Below, piece after piece: positions 9,449 through 18,563 of a stretch of DNA of 64,000 nucleotides. The notes under the pieces are model-generated. The model saw only the letters and a list, made by a program, of their open reading frames with translations, was not told the origin of the DNA and did no database searches. This stretch comes from Thiosocius sp963753845 (GTDB taxonomy: Bacteria; Pseudomonadota; Gammaproteobacteria; Chromatiales; Chromatiaceae). The stretch lies in assembly GCA_963753845.1 (NCBI GenBank), contig CAVWEI010000001.1, positions 62,001-126,000 on the forward strand, written 5' to 3'. The position numbers and the translations under genes were made by a program. The stretch's first letter is position 1. Each line of letters begins with the position of its first letter.

Positions 9449-9704
9449 GATTTTATGCCGATCGGCATTCCTCCCGCCGTTCCGGTTCATTGATCAGATG
9501 ATTCTGCGGGGTCGCACAGGCCCCGGTGCGTCCCGTCAGAGCCTTTGTTGGGAATCGGATTCACCAGATTGGGAATCTTTAGTGGACCTTCTTGATAATT
9601 CACTTTAACTCGCGCGGTTAGCGCCCTGTTTTGCGTCTGTTTCTGCGTTCTCGGGTTTGTCGCCTAAGTTACTGAGGCATAAGCATTTTTTTCTCCTATT
9701 ACGC
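9449..9704 (+). other. gene-free leader between rnpB and the mraZ promoter
   Basis: No coding region can be supported here. The stretch is more AT-rich than its neighbours, especially from about 9550. It contains a perfect palindrome ATGCCGATCGGCAT at 9455-9468 just after the RNase P RNA, which might help 3'-end formation although it has no U-tract. Confidence 0.5.
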
Positions 9705-9733
9705 TTGACCGGGTGGGGGAAGGCACCTAAGAT
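9705..9733 (+). promoter_or_regulatory. sigma-70 promoter of mraZ and the dcw cluster
   Basis: TTGACC at 9705-9710 and TAAGAT at 9728-9733 are separated by exactly 17 bases, a near-consensus -35/-10 pair. The predicted start is near 9740, immediately before the MraZ-type repeats and 60 bases ahead of the mraZ start codon. In E. coli the equivalent promoter drives the proximal cell-division genes. Confidence 0.75.
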
Positions 9734-9743
9734 TGCACGAGAA

Positions 9744-9768
9744 GTGGGTAATTGTGGGGATCGAGGGG
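9744..9768 (+). promoter_or_regulatory. MraZ operator: three GTGGG-type direct repeats at 10-bp spacing
   Basis: GTGGG at 9744, GTGGG at 9754 and a degenerate AGGGG at 9764 are phased at 10 bp, one DNA helical turn. MraZ is known to bind GTGGG-type direct repeats in its own leader and repress the cluster. The repeats lie just downstream of the predicted transcription start, as expected for an autoregulatory operator. Confidence 0.8.
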
Positions 9769-9802
9769 GAATTGCCCACCCTTAGGAGGAGGCGGCACAG
9801 CC

Positions 9803-10267
9803 GTGTTTTTGGGGGTCAATACACTCAATCTTGACGCCAAGGGGCGTATTGCGGTTCCGGCAAAGCACCGGGAGCCGCTTGCGCAATGCTGTGCGTCGCG
9901 CGTGGTGGTCACGATCAATCCGAATCGCGACGACCGCTGCCTGTGGATGTACCCGGAAAACGAGTGGCGCGAGATCGCGCGCAAGCTGTCGCGTCTGCCC
10001 TCCATGAACCGCCAGAACCAGTTGATCCAGCGTTTGATGCTTGGGCATGCGTCCGAGGTCGAACTCGACGGCCAGGGCCGCATCCTGATTTCCAATGAGC
10101 TGCGCGATTACGCGGGTCTCGGAAAGCGCGTATCGCTGGTCGGCCAGGTGCACAAGTTCGAGATCTGGGACGAAGAGGTATGGGCCGGCAGTCGCGAGCA
10201 GTGGCTTGCCGAGGCGCTTGACGACGAGGCCGGCCTTTCCGAGGAGCTCGCGGGTATGACCCTGTGA
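9803..10267 (+). CDS. mraZ: transcriptional regulator MraZ
   Basis: MraZ is an AbrB-fold DNA-binding protein that forms rings and represses the dcw operon. The protein has 154 residues starting at a GTG with AGGAGG about ten bases upstream. Two SpoVT/AbrB-like halves are visible: NTLNLDAKGRIAVPAKHRE near the N-terminus and VELDGQGRILISNELRDYAGL in the middle. An in-frame ATG at 9752 exists, but it lies inside the operator and adds unrelated residues. The stop overlaps the GTG of rsmH. Confidence 0.96.
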   Translation: MFLGVNTLNLDAKGRIAVPAKHREPLAQCCASRVVVTINPNRDDRCLWMYPENEWREIARKLSRLPSMNRQNQLIQRLMLGHASEVELDGQGRILISNELRDYAGLGKRVSLVGQVHKFEIWDEEVWAGSREQWLAEALDDEAGLSEELAGMTL

Positions 10268-11202
10268 CGGCCGCGGCGGTCGATCACATCCCGGTGATGC
10301 TCGAAGAGGCGATTCAGGCACTCAATATCCGGCCAGACGGCACCTATATAGATGGCACCTTCGGTCGCGGTGGTCACAGCAGGCGGATTTTGCAGGAACT
10401 GGGCGAAGACGGTCGCTTGCTGGCGTTCGACAAGGACGAAGAGGCGGTATTGGTGGCGCGTGAGCAATTCGGCTCGGACCGGCGTTTTTCGATTGTGCAT
10501 GGCAGTTTTGCCGAGCTTGCCTCGGTCGCGTTGGAGCAAGGCCTGGCGCATCGCGTCGATGGCCTGCTGCTCGACCTGGGCGTGTCTTCACCGCAGATCG
10601 ATGACCCGGGACGTGGATTCAGTTTTTCAAATGACGGACCCCTCGACATGCGCATGAACCGCAGCCATGGCCAGAGCGCAGCGGAATGGCTCGCCGTGGC
10701 GGACGAGGCGGATATTGCGACCGTCCTGCACGAGTACGGCGAGGAACGTTTTTCCCGCCGGATAGCCCGAGCCATCGTGGCGCGCAGGCAGCAGACTCCG
10801 ATCACGGGAACGCACGACCTTGCCGGCCTGGTCGCGCAGGCCTGCCCTTTCAAGGAGAAATTCAAGCATCCCGCCACGCGCACCTTCCAGGCGATCCGCA
10901 TATTCATCAACCGCGAACTGGATGAGCTGCAGCTGTGCCTGCGCGATTCGCTCGATGTGCTGGCACGCGGTGCACGGCTGGTGGTGATCAGTTTCCATTC
11001 GCTCGAAGACCGTATCGTCAAGCGCTTCATGCGCGACATTGCTCGGGGCCCGAAGCTCCCGAAGGGGTTGCCGGTACGGCACACGGAAACCCTGGGCCGC
11101 CTGCGGTTGATCGGTAAGTCGCAACGCGCCTCCGACGTCGAGCTGCAGCACAACCCGCGCGCGCGCAGTGCCGTGCTGCGTGTCGCTGAGGTGTTGGCAT
11201 GA
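10264..11202 (+). CDS. rsmH: 16S rRNA (cytosine-1402-N4)-methyltransferase RsmH (MraW)
   Basis: RsmH adds the N4-methyl group to C1402 of 16S rRNA, the same nucleotide whose ribose RsmI methylates about 1.2 kb upstream in this window. The protein has 312 residues with HIPVMLEEAI, the SAM loop IDGTFGRGGHS, LDLGVSSPQID, PLDMRM and FHSLEDRIVKRFM. It starts at GTG 10264, overlapping the mraZ stop, and its own stop overlaps the ftsL start (ATGA). Confidence 0.97.
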   Translation: MTAAAVDHIPVMLEEAIQALNIRPDGTYIDGTFGRGGHSRRILQELGEDGRLLAFDKDEEAVLVAREQFGSDRRFSIVHGSFAELASVALEQGLAHRVDGLLLDLGVSSPQIDDPGRGFSFSNDGPLDMRMNRSHGQSAAEWLAVADEADIATVLHEYGEERFSRRIARAIVARRQQTPITGTHDLAGLVAQACPFKEKFKHPATRTFQAIRIFINRELDELQLCLRDSLDVLARGARLVVISFHSLEDRIVKRFMRDIARGPKLPKGLPVRHTETLGRLRLIGKSQRASDVELQHNPRARSAVLRVAEVLA

Positions 11203-11468
11203 GTCGTGCCCAGGCGTTCTGGATGTCTTGTCTTTTCGCCGCCGTCGTCCTCAGCGGGATGGGCGTGGTTTATACGAAGTTCCTGTCGCGCTCTTTGTTC
11301 GTAGAGCTGCAGCAGGTCAGGGAATCGCGTGATCAGGCGGACATGGAGTGGGGGCGCCTGCAGCTGGAACTGGCGACCCGCGGCGCGCTCGGGCGTGTCA
11401 TGAGAATAGCCAATGACCGCCTGCAGATGCGGGTGCCTGACGCCGAACACATCGTGGTGGTCAAGTAG
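11199..11468 (+). CDS. ftsL: cell division protein FtsL
   Basis: FtsL is a small bitopic divisome protein that forms the FtsQLB complex and activates FtsWI. The protein has 89 residues: a short cytoplasmic N-terminus, one membrane segment at about residues 7-27, and a heptad-rich periplasmic part (LQQVRESRDQADMEWGRLQLEL). Sequence conservation in this family is low, so the call rests on length, topology and position between rsmH and ftsI. It ends directly before the ftsI ATG. Confidence 0.92.
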   Translation: MSRAQAFWMSCLFAAVVLSGMGVVYTKFLSRSLFVELQQVRESRDQADMEWGRLQLELATRGALGRVMRIANDRLQMRVPDAEHIVVVK

Positions 11469-13232
11469 ATGGCGGCCCGTCGCGACAAGCGTGCGCGCCA
11501 AGTCCGGCGCGAGGAAAAAAAGGTCCTGCCAAGCTATGCGGGTCGGCGCTATGCGGTGCTGGTCCTGTTCGTGCTGGCGGGGGCCGCCCTGGTCTGGCGT
11601 GCCGTCGATCAGCAGATCCTGGAGAAGGACTTCCTGCAGTCCGAGGGTGCCGACCGGTATCTGGCCCAGGTCGAGGTCCCGGCCCACCGCGGCCTTATCA
11701 CGGATCGCCGCGGCGACGTCTTGGCGCTGAGCACGCCGGTCGATTCGATTGCCGCGAACCCGCGCGTGCTCGGTACGGGTGCACAGCGGATCGTCACCCT
11801 GGCGAAGGTGCTGGAGATGGACCCGGAAGACCTGCGCGCACGGCTGGCACGCTACAGCCAGCGCCGTTTCGTTTATCTCAAGCGGCGGATGCCGCCGTCC
11901 GAGGCGGAACACGTGATGGCCGTGGTGAAGGCGAATCGGATTCCCGGCGTGCATATCGAGCGCGAATACAAGCGGTACTACCCGGCAGGTGAGGTGTTCG
12001 GCCATGTGCTCGGGTTTACCGACGTCGAAGACAATGGTCAGGAGGGGCTGGAGCTTGCCCTGGACCAGGCGCTGCGAGGTGAGCCGGGTGCCAAGCGCGT
12101 CCTTCGCGATGGTCGTCGCCAGGTCGTGGATGACGTGGAAAACATCCGCAGCCCGCGCGCCGGCAAGCACCTTGCGCTGAGCATCGATCAGCGCCTGCAA
12201 TTCATCGCGTACCGCGAGCTGAAAGCCGCGGTGGGGCGTCACGCTGCCATCTCCGGTTCACTGGTGTTGCTGGACGCGCGCACCGGCGAGGTCCTGGCGA
12301 TGGTCAACCAGCCCTCGTTCAACCCCAACGCCGACCGCTCCAATCGCTCGGGACGTCTACGCAACCGCGCCTTGACAGATGTGTTCGAGCCCGGTTCGAC
12401 CATGAAGCCCTTTACCGTGGCAGCTGCACTCGACCAGGGCACCATCCGGGTCGACTCGGTGATCGATACCTCGCCCGGTTACTTCCGTCTGGGTGCGGCC
12501 CAGGTCAGGGACCACCACAATCTTGGCCTGATAGACGTGGCGACGATTCTGAGCCGCTCGAGCAATGTCGGCGCCGGCAAGATCGCCCTTGGGCTTGACA
12601 AGGCCGAGCTGTGGCGGGTGATGGACCGCCTGGGTTTCGGTCGCACTGCCGGGACCGGCTTTCCGGGCGAGGTCGCGGGCCAGTTGAGCGACTTCCGGCG
12701 CTGGGCGCAGATCGATCAGGCCACGCTCGCATTTGGTTACGGCATCTCGGTCACCACCCTGCAGCTGGCCCAGGCCTATGCTGCGCTCGCCAACGACGGG
12801 GTCCTGATGCCGGTCAGCCTTTTAAAGCTTGAGCAGGCCCCGGAGGGTACCCGGGTGTTCACGGAAAAAACTGCCGCCAGTGTCCGCAAGATGCTCGAGG
12901 CAGTCGTTGCGGTGGATGGCACTGCACCCGGTGCGGCCGTGCCGGGTTACCGTGTGGCGGGCAAGACCGGAACGGTGAAGAAGTTCGGCCCGGATGGATA
13001 CAGCGACGACCGTTACCAGTCGTTGTTTGCGGGGATAGCCCCGGCCCAGGAGCCGCGTTTCGTGATGGTGGTGATGTTGAATGAACCGCGTGCGGGCAAA
13101 TTCTACGGCGGCCAGGTTGCAGGCCCGGTATTTTCGGAGGTGATGGCCGAGACCCTGCGGCTGCTCAACGTCGAGCCCGAGGTGGCGATCGATCCCGTGA
13201 TGCGTATGGCGAATGCCGGAGTGGCCCGATGA
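11469..13232 (+). CDS. ftsI: septal peptidoglycan transpeptidase FtsI (PBP3)
   Basis: FtsI is the monofunctional class B penicillin-binding protein that cross-links septal peptidoglycan together with FtsW. The protein has 587 residues: a basic cytoplasmic tail, a membrane anchor at about residues 25-45, a pedestal domain, and the transpeptidase domain. The active-site motifs are STMK (Ser310), SSN (364-366) and KTG (499-501), all intact. It has no gap to ftsL and overlaps murE by ATGATG, so it is coupled on both sides. Confidence 0.97.
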   Translation: MAARRDKRARQVRREEKKVLPSYAGRRYAVLVLFVLAGAALVWRAVDQQILEKDFLQSEGADRYLAQVEVPAHRGLITDRRGDVLALSTPVDSIAANPRVLGTGAQRIVTLAKVLEMDPEDLRARLARYSQRRFVYLKRRMPPSEAEHVMAVVKANRIPGVHIEREYKRYYPAGEVFGHVLGFTDVEDNGQEGLELALDQALRGEPGAKRVLRDGRRQVVDDVENIRSPRAGKHLALSIDQRLQFIAYRELKAAVGRHAAISGSLVLLDARTGEVLAMVNQPSFNPNADRSNRSGRLRNRALTDVFEPGSTMKPFTVAAALDQGTIRVDSVIDTSPGYFRLGAAQVRDHHNLGLIDVATILSRSSNVGAGKIALGLDKAELWRVMDRLGFGRTAGTGFPGEVAGQLSDFRRWAQIDQATLAFGYGISVTTLQLAQAYAALANDGVLMPVSLLKLEQAPEGTRVFTEKTAASVRKMLEAVVAVDGTAPGAAVPGYRVAGKTGTVKKFGPDGYSDDRYQSLFAGIAPAQEPRFVMVVMLNEPRAGKFYGGQVAGPVFSEVMAETLRLLNVEPEVAIDPVMRMANAGVAR

Positions 13233-14752
13233 TGCCGCAGCGCGTCGATCACAAGAGCGTGCTGCTCGCCGATCTGCTGCCTGGTCTTTCAGGCATCGAC
13301 TGGGCGCGTCACCGGACTGTGAGTTCGCTGGCCCTGGACAGTCGCGAGGTAGGGCGCAATGGGCTCTGGCTGGCGTTGCAGGGGAGCAGCGGTCATGCCC
13401 TGGAGCATTTTGCCGAGGCATGTCGGCGCGGTGCGGTGGCGGTCATCGCCGAGCCATCGGCGCAGTGGGATCGTGACCGCATAGCGCGTCTGTCCTCCGA
13501 TGTGCCGGTGATCGCGCTGCCTGGTCTGCGCCGTCAGGCCGGCGAGATAGCTGCGAGGTTTTTCGGCCAGGCGGCACATTCGATGCGCGTGATCGGGGTG
13601 ACCGGCACCAATGGCAAGACCAGTGTTGCGCACTTTCTTGCGCAGGCCCTGTCCACGCGCGTACCGACTGCGGTCATGGGTACGGTCGGCAACGGATTCC
13701 CCGGTGATCTCAAAGGCTCGAGCCACACGACCCTGGACGCGGTAAATCTGCATGCGGGCCTGGGTGAGCTGTTCGCGCGCGGTGCCCGTGCTGTTGCCAT
13801 GGAGGTTTCGTCGCATGCGCTGCACCAGGATAGAGTCGCGGGCGTGCCTTTCCACACGGCCGTGTTTACCAATCTCAGCCGCGACCATCAGGACTATCAC
13901 GGCGATATGCAGGCCTATGCGGATGCCAAGGCGCGCCTTTTCCGCGGCGCCGGGCTGAGTCTGGCGGTCATCAATGTCGACGATCCGGTCGGGGAGAAAC
14001 TGGCCGCCGAGGTGCGCCCGCGTACCTTTGTGGTTGCGGTCGGCAACGGGGCGGGTATCACCCGTCTGGGCGATCGCTACCTGCGTTTGCGCGATATCGA
14101 GGCGCGCGCCGACGGTCTGCGTATGCAGTTCGATTCGAGCTGGGGCAGCGGTGAGCTGCAGAGCCATCTGCTCGGTCGCTTCAACGCCGAAAACCTCGGC
14201 CTGGCGCTTGCCGTCCTCCTGGCATGGGACATGCCGATCGCCAACGCGATCGCGGCGCTGGAGCAGGTGCGCCCGGTCGCCGGGCGCATGATGGTGTTCC
14301 TGGCGCCCAGCAGGCCGCGCGTCGTGGTCGACTACGCGCATACGCCCGATGCCCTGGAGAAGGCGCTGGGCAGTCTGCGCGAACACACAAGCGGTCGGCT
14401 GATCTGTGTCTTCGGTTGCGGCGGTGACCGTGATCGCGGCAAGCGTCCGCAGATGGGCGAGGTGGCACACCGTCTGGCCGACCGCGTGATCCTGACCAAC
14501 GACAACCCGCGTTCGGAGGATCCGCAGCAGATCGTGGCCGAGATCCTGTCGGGTATGGGCGACCGTGACGGCGTGCATATCGAGCATGATCGGGCCAAGG
14601 CGATCCAGGTGGGCATTGCCGCCGCCGGCGTCAACGATCTCATCCTGGTTGCAGGAAAAGGGCACGAGGACTACCAGGAGATCGCCGGGCAGCGTGAGCC
14701 TTTCAGCGACATCGAGACAGTGCAGAGCGCCTTGCAGGGTGGTGCCGCATGA
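13229..14752 (+). CDS. murE: UDP-MurNAc-L-Ala-D-Glu:meso-diaminopimelate ligase MurE
   Basis: MurE adds the third residue of the stem peptide in the cytoplasm using ATP. The protein has 507 residues, with the Mur ligase P-loop VTGTNGKTS and central motif AMEVSSHALHQ. The C-terminal DNPRSEDP motif is diagnostic for meso-diaminopimelate rather than lysine selection. It overlaps ftsI upstream and murF downstream (ATGA), so both junctions are likely coupled. Confidence 0.97.
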   Translation: MMPQRVDHKSVLLADLLPGLSGIDWARHRTVSSLALDSREVGRNGLWLALQGSSGHALEHFAEACRRGAVAVIAEPSAQWDRDRIARLSSDVPVIALPGLRRQAGEIAARFFGQAAHSMRVIGVTGTNGKTSVAHFLAQALSTRVPTAVMGTVGNGFPGDLKGSSHTTLDAVNLHAGLGELFARGARAVAMEVSSHALHQDRVAGVPFHTAVFTNLSRDHQDYHGDMQAYADAKARLFRGAGLSLAVINVDDPVGEKLAAEVRPRTFVVAVGNGAGITRLGDRYLRLRDIEARADGLRMQFDSSWGSGELQSHLLGRFNAENLGLALAVLLAWDMPIANAIAALEQVRPVAGRMMVFLAPSRPRVVVDYAHTPDALEKALGSLREHTSGRLICVFGCGGDRDRGKRPQMGEVAHRLADRVILTNDNPRSEDPQQIVAEILSGMGDRDGVHIEHDRAKAIQVGIAAAGVNDLILVAGKGHEDYQEIAGQREPFSDIETVQSALQGGAA

Positions 14753-16116
14753 GTGCCATGCGCCTGTCCGAACTCGCAACCCTGGTCGACGGTCGGCTGC
14801 TGGGCGCCGATCGTCGCTTCGACGGTGTCAGCACCGATACGCGCACGCTGCAGGATGGTGAGCTGTTCGTCGCGCTGCATGGCCCCAACTTCGATGGCCA
14901 CGACTATCTGGAGGCTGCGCAGGGGCGGGGTGCGGCCGGCGCCATGGTGGAACGTCCCGGCAGGGCAGGGCTGTCAATGGTGGAGGTCCCTGACGCCTTG
15001 CGCGGTCTCGGGCGGCTGGGTCAGCAATGGCGTATGCGCAGTCCGGCACGCGTGATCGGTATCACCGGCAGCAATGGCAAGACCACGCTCAAGGAGATGG
15101 CTGCGGCGATCCTCGCCCGCCGCGGCGATGTGCTGGCGACCCGGGGCAACCTCAACAATGAAATCGGCGTACCGCTGACGCTCAGCCGGCTGCGCGACGA
15201 ACAGTTTGCGGTGATCGAGATGGGCGCCAGTCACCCGGGCGAGATCGGTTACCTGAGCGGTTTGGTGCGGCCCGATGTCGCGGTGCTGAACAATGCCGGC
15301 CGCGCCCACCTGGAGGGTTTCGGCAGTATCGAGGGCGTGGCCCGGGCGAAGGCCGAGATCATCAACGGCCTGGATACCGACGGCGTGTTCGTGTTCAACG
15401 CCGACGACCGCTTTGCCGGCTTGTGGCGCGGGCTTGGCGCCGGACATACCTGCCGCACCTTCGGCGTGGCCCAGGTGGCGGACGTGTCCAGCCCCGAGGC
15501 CGCCTATGAGGTGGTGTGGCAGGGCAGCCGGTTCCAGGCGAGGTTTCCGGTGCTGTGCGACCAGGGCGAGATCGAGGTGCGCCTGCAGCTCGCGGGGAAG
15601 CACAATCGTATGAACGCCCTGGCGGCGATCACGGCCAGCCTGGCCGCAGGTGCGAGCCTCGCGGACGCGGAGGCCCTGGCGGAGCTCGAGCCGGTCGCCG
15701 GCCGTCTGTGCCCCATGGTGGGCCCAAACGGCGCGCGCCTGATCGACGACAGCTACAACGCCAATCCGGACTCGGTGATCGCGGCGCTGGGAGTGCTGTC
15801 TGCGGCACCCGGACGCCGCACCCTGGTGCTCGGCGACCTGGCCGAACTGGGTGCCGGGGCGCAGCAGCTGCATAGCCAGATTGGGGAAAGGGCAGCGAAT
15901 TTTGGTATCGACCGCCTGCTGACGACCGGAAGCCTCAGCCGCCACGCTGGCATTTCCTTCAGTGGCGAGCATCGCCACTATGCGGATCATGCGGCGCTGG
16001 CGGATGCGCTGATGGCGGATCTCTCGGCAGAGGACAGCGTGCTGGTCAAGGGCTCGCGGTCTGCACACATGGAGCAGGTGATACAGCGCCTGGTCGCGCG
16101 GGAGGTCGCATGCTGA
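14749..16116 (+). CDS. murF: UDP-MurNAc-tripeptide:D-Ala-D-Ala ligase MurF
   Basis: MurF attaches D-Ala-D-Ala, made here by Ddl, to the tripeptide to finish UDP-MurNAc-pentapeptide. The protein has 455 residues with the P-loop GITGSNGKTTLKEM, the conserved NLNNEIGVPLTLSRL and MGASHPGEI segments, and the C-terminal DDSYNANPDSV motif. It overlaps mraY by seven bases. Confidence 0.97.
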   Translation: MSAMRLSELATLVDGRLLGADRRFDGVSTDTRTLQDGELFVALHGPNFDGHDYLEAAQGRGAAGAMVERPGRAGLSMVEVPDALRGLGRLGQQWRMRSPARVIGITGSNGKTTLKEMAAAILARRGDVLATRGNLNNEIGVPLTLSRLRDEQFAVIEMGASHPGEIGYLSGLVRPDVAVLNNAGRAHLEGFGSIEGVARAKAEIINGLDTDGVFVFNADDRFAGLWRGLGAGHTCRTFGVAQVADVSSPEAAYEVVWQGSRFQARFPVLCDQGEIEVRLQLAGKHNRMNALAAITASLAAGASLADAEALAELEPVAGRLCPMVGPNGARLIDDSYNANPDSVIAALGVLSAAPGRRTLVLGDLAELGAGAQQLHSQIGERAANFGIDRLLTTGSLSRHAGISFSGEHRHYADHAALADALMADLSAEDSVLVKGSRSAHMEQVIQRLVAREVAC

Positions 16117-17192
16117 TCCAGTTCGCCGACTATCTGTCGCAATTCGACACCGGTTTCCTGGTGTTTCGCTATATCACGCTGCGCACGATCTTCGCGGTGC
16201 TCACCGCGCTGCTCATCTCCTTCATGGTCGGCCCGGCCATGATCCGCCGTCTAAGCCGGTACAAGATCGGCCAGACGGTGCGCGACGACGGGCCGCAGAC
16301 TCATCTGTCGAAATCCGGTACACCGACCATGGGCGGTGCGTTGATCCTGGTCGCCGTGGCCGTGGCCACGCTGTTGTGGGGTGATCTCGGAAACCGCTAC
16401 GTGTGGATCGTCCTGCTCACCACGCTCGCCTTCGGTGCCGTTGGTCTTTGGGATGACTACCGCAAACTGGTGTTGCAGGACGCACGCGGCCTTACCGCGC
16501 GTTGGAAGTACCTGTGGCAGTCGCTGTTCGGTGCCGCGGCGGCGACCGCACTGTACAGCGGTGCCTCGCTGCCTGCTGAGACCCAGCTGTTGTTTCCCTT
16601 CATCAAGGACCTGGTTCTGGACCTCGGCCCGTTCTTTATCCTGCTGGCGTACCTGGTCATCGTCGGTTCCTCCAACGCGGTGAACCTGACCGACGGCCTC
16701 GATGGCCTGGCGATCCTGCCCACCGTGTTGGTCGCAGGCGCACTGGGCGTATTCGCGTATGCCTCGGGGCATGCGCAGATTGCCGGCTACCTGTTGATCC
16801 CGCACCTGCCAGGCGTTGGTGAGTTGGCTGTGCTGTGTGGCGCCCTGGTGGGTGCGGGCCTTGGTTTCCTGTGGTTCAACGCCTACCCGGCGCAGGTGTT
16901 CATGGGCGATGTCGGTGCACTCGCCCTGGGTGCGGCGCTGGGGACCATGGCCGTCGCGGTACGCCAGGAGATCACCTTGTTCATCATGGGAGGCGTGTTC
17001 GTGGTGGAGACGGTATCGGTCATGCTGCAGGTGGCATCCTTCAAGCTGACCGGCCGCCGGATCTTCCGGATGGCGCCGCTGCATCACCATTTCGAACTCA
17101 AGGGCTGGCCGGAACCGCGCGTGATCGTGCGTTTCTGGATCATTACCGTCATTCTGGTACTGGTCGGTCTGGCCAGCCTGAAGATCCGCTGA
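16110..17192 (+). CDS. mraY: phospho-MurNAc-pentapeptide transferase MraY
   Basis: MraY is the integral membrane enzyme that transfers phospho-MurNAc-pentapeptide to undecaprenyl phosphate, forming lipid I. The protein has 360 residues and about ten membrane segments. Catalytic and cofactor motifs are visible: GTPTMGG with the downstream DDYRK, SSNAVNLTDGLDGLA, FMGDVGALALG, and the HHHFELKG histidine cluster near the C-terminus. The length equals the E. coli enzyme. It sits nine bases before murD. Confidence 0.98.
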   Translation: MLIQFADYLSQFDTGFLVFRYITLRTIFAVLTALLISFMVGPAMIRRLSRYKIGQTVRDDGPQTHLSKSGTPTMGGALILVAVAVATLLWGDLGNRYVWIVLLTTLAFGAVGLWDDYRKLVLQDARGLTARWKYLWQSLFGAAAATALYSGASLPAETQLLFPFIKDLVLDLGPFFILLAYLVIVGSSNAVNLTDGLDGLAILPTVLVAGALGVFAYASGHAQIAGYLLIPHLPGVGELAVLCGALVGAGLGFLWFNAYPAQVFMGDVGALALGAALGTMAVAVRQEITLFIMGGVFVVETVSVMLQVASFKLTGRRIFRMAPLHHHFELKGWPEPRVIVRFWIITVILVLVGLASLKIR

Positions 17193-17201
17193 GGCATCGC
17201 A

Positions 17202-18563
17202 ATGGCACATGCAATGCAATCCAAAGGATCGGCTGCCAAGACCCTGATCGTGGGCCTGGGTACCACCGGGCTTTCATGCGCGCGCTTCCTGGCTGCCCAG
17301 GGCGTGCAGGTGGCGGTGGCTGACAGCCGCAGCGAGCCGCCGGGCCTTGATGCATTGAACGCCGAATACCCCGATATCGCCGTGTTTCTCGGGCCTTTCG
17401 ATGAACGCCTGTTCGACAGCGCCGAGCGCCTGGTGGTGAGCCCCGGTGTATCGGTCGCAACGCCGCAGATAGACGCGGTGCGCCGGCGCGGTATCCCGGT
17501 CATGGGTGACATCGAGCTGTTCGTGCGTGCGGCAGCGGCCCCCGTGGTCGCGATAACCGGCTCGAATGGCAAGAGCACGGTGACGACCCTGCTGGGCGAG
17601 ATGGCCAGGGCCAACGGGATCAACGTGGCGGTTGGCGGGAATCTCGGCATCCCGGCGCTGGATCTGCTCGATGACGCGGTTGAGCTCTATGTCCTGGAAC
17701 TTTCAAGCTTCCAGCTCGAGACCACCGACTCCTTGCAGGCGGCGGTCGCCACGGTACTGAACGTCAGTCCCGACCACATGGATCGCTATGCCAGTGTCGA
17801 GGACTATGCCTCGGCCAAGGCACGGGTCATGCGCGGTGCGGGGGTTGGCGTGTTCAATGCCGATGACCCGATAGTCGCGGCGATGGGGGGTGCGGATGAC
17901 GCCTGGTACTTCACCCTCGGCGAGTCGCAGAACGACAAGATGTTCGGTGTGTGCACCGTCGACGGGCAGGAATACCTATGCCGCGGTGAGCAGCCCTTGC
18001 TCGCCACCGGGGAACTCAGGATCCCCGGCCTGCACAATCGCGCCAATGCCCTGGCCGCACTGGCCATGGGTACAGCGCTCGGGTTCGACCTGGCGCTGAT
18101 GCTGGAGACTCTGCGCAAATTTCGTGGCCTGCCGCATCGCACCGAGTACGTTACCGAGTTCAAGGGCGTGCGCTGGTACAACGACAGCAAGGGTACCAAT
18201 ATCGGGGCCTCGATCGCCGCTCTGCAGGGGCTGGACCGGGCGGACGCCTCGCGCACCGTGCTGATTGCCGGTGGTGACTGCAAGGGCGCGGACTTTTCCC
18301 AGCTTGGGCCGGTGTTGGCTGCTTGTGCGCGTGGGCTCGTCACTATCGGCCGTGACGGTGCGCATGTTGCCGCGGTGGCGCCGGCCTCCGTGCCCACGGT
18401 GGCGGCCAGGGACATGGATGACGCAGTGGCCAAGGCCGCGGCAATGGCCCTGCCCGGCGACCGGGTCCTGCTTTCACCGGCCTGTGCCAGTTTCGACATG
18501 TTTTCCGGTTTTGCACAGCGCGGCGACCGTTTCATGCAGGCGGTGCGGAGGTTCGTGCGATGA
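17202..18563 (+). CDS. murD: UDP-MurNAc-L-Ala:D-Glu ligase MurD
   Basis: MurD adds D-glutamate to UDP-MurNAc-L-Ala. The protein has 453 residues with the N-terminal Rossmann GLGTTGLSCARFL, the Mur P-loop ITGSNGKSTVTTLLGEM, LELSSFQLE, VSPDHMDRY and the C-terminal domain with NDSKGTN and the SPACASFDMFSGFAQRGD ending. GAGG lies seven bases before the ATG. The stop overlaps the ftsW start. Confidence 0.97.
   Translation: MAHAMQSKGSAAKTLIVGLGTTGLSCARFLAAQGVQVAVADSRSEPPGLDALNAEYPDIAVFLGPFDERLFDSAERLVVSPGVSVATPQIDAVRRRGIPVMGDIELFVRAAAAPVVAITGSNGKSTVTTLLGEMARANGINVAVGGNLGIPALDLLDDAVELYVLELSSFQLETTDSLQAAVATVLNVSPDHMDRYASVEDYASAKARVMRGAGVGVFNADDPIVAAMGGADDAWYFTLGESQNDKMFGVCTVDGQEYLCRGEQPLLATGELRIPGLHNRANALAALAMGTALGFDLALMLETLRKFRGLPHRTEYVTEFKGVRWYNDSKGTNIGASIAALQGLDRADASRTVLIAGGDCKGADFSQLGPVLAACARGLVTIGRDGAHVAAVAPASVPTVAARDMDDAVAKAAAMALPGDRVLLSPACASFDMFSGFAQRGDRFMQAVRRFVR

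Noticed and set aside
10374..12242. A 622-codon minus-strand frame opposite rsmH, ftsL and ftsI
   Set aside because: It has the same antisense composition, no domain and no plausible ribosome site; the plus-strand genes are certain.
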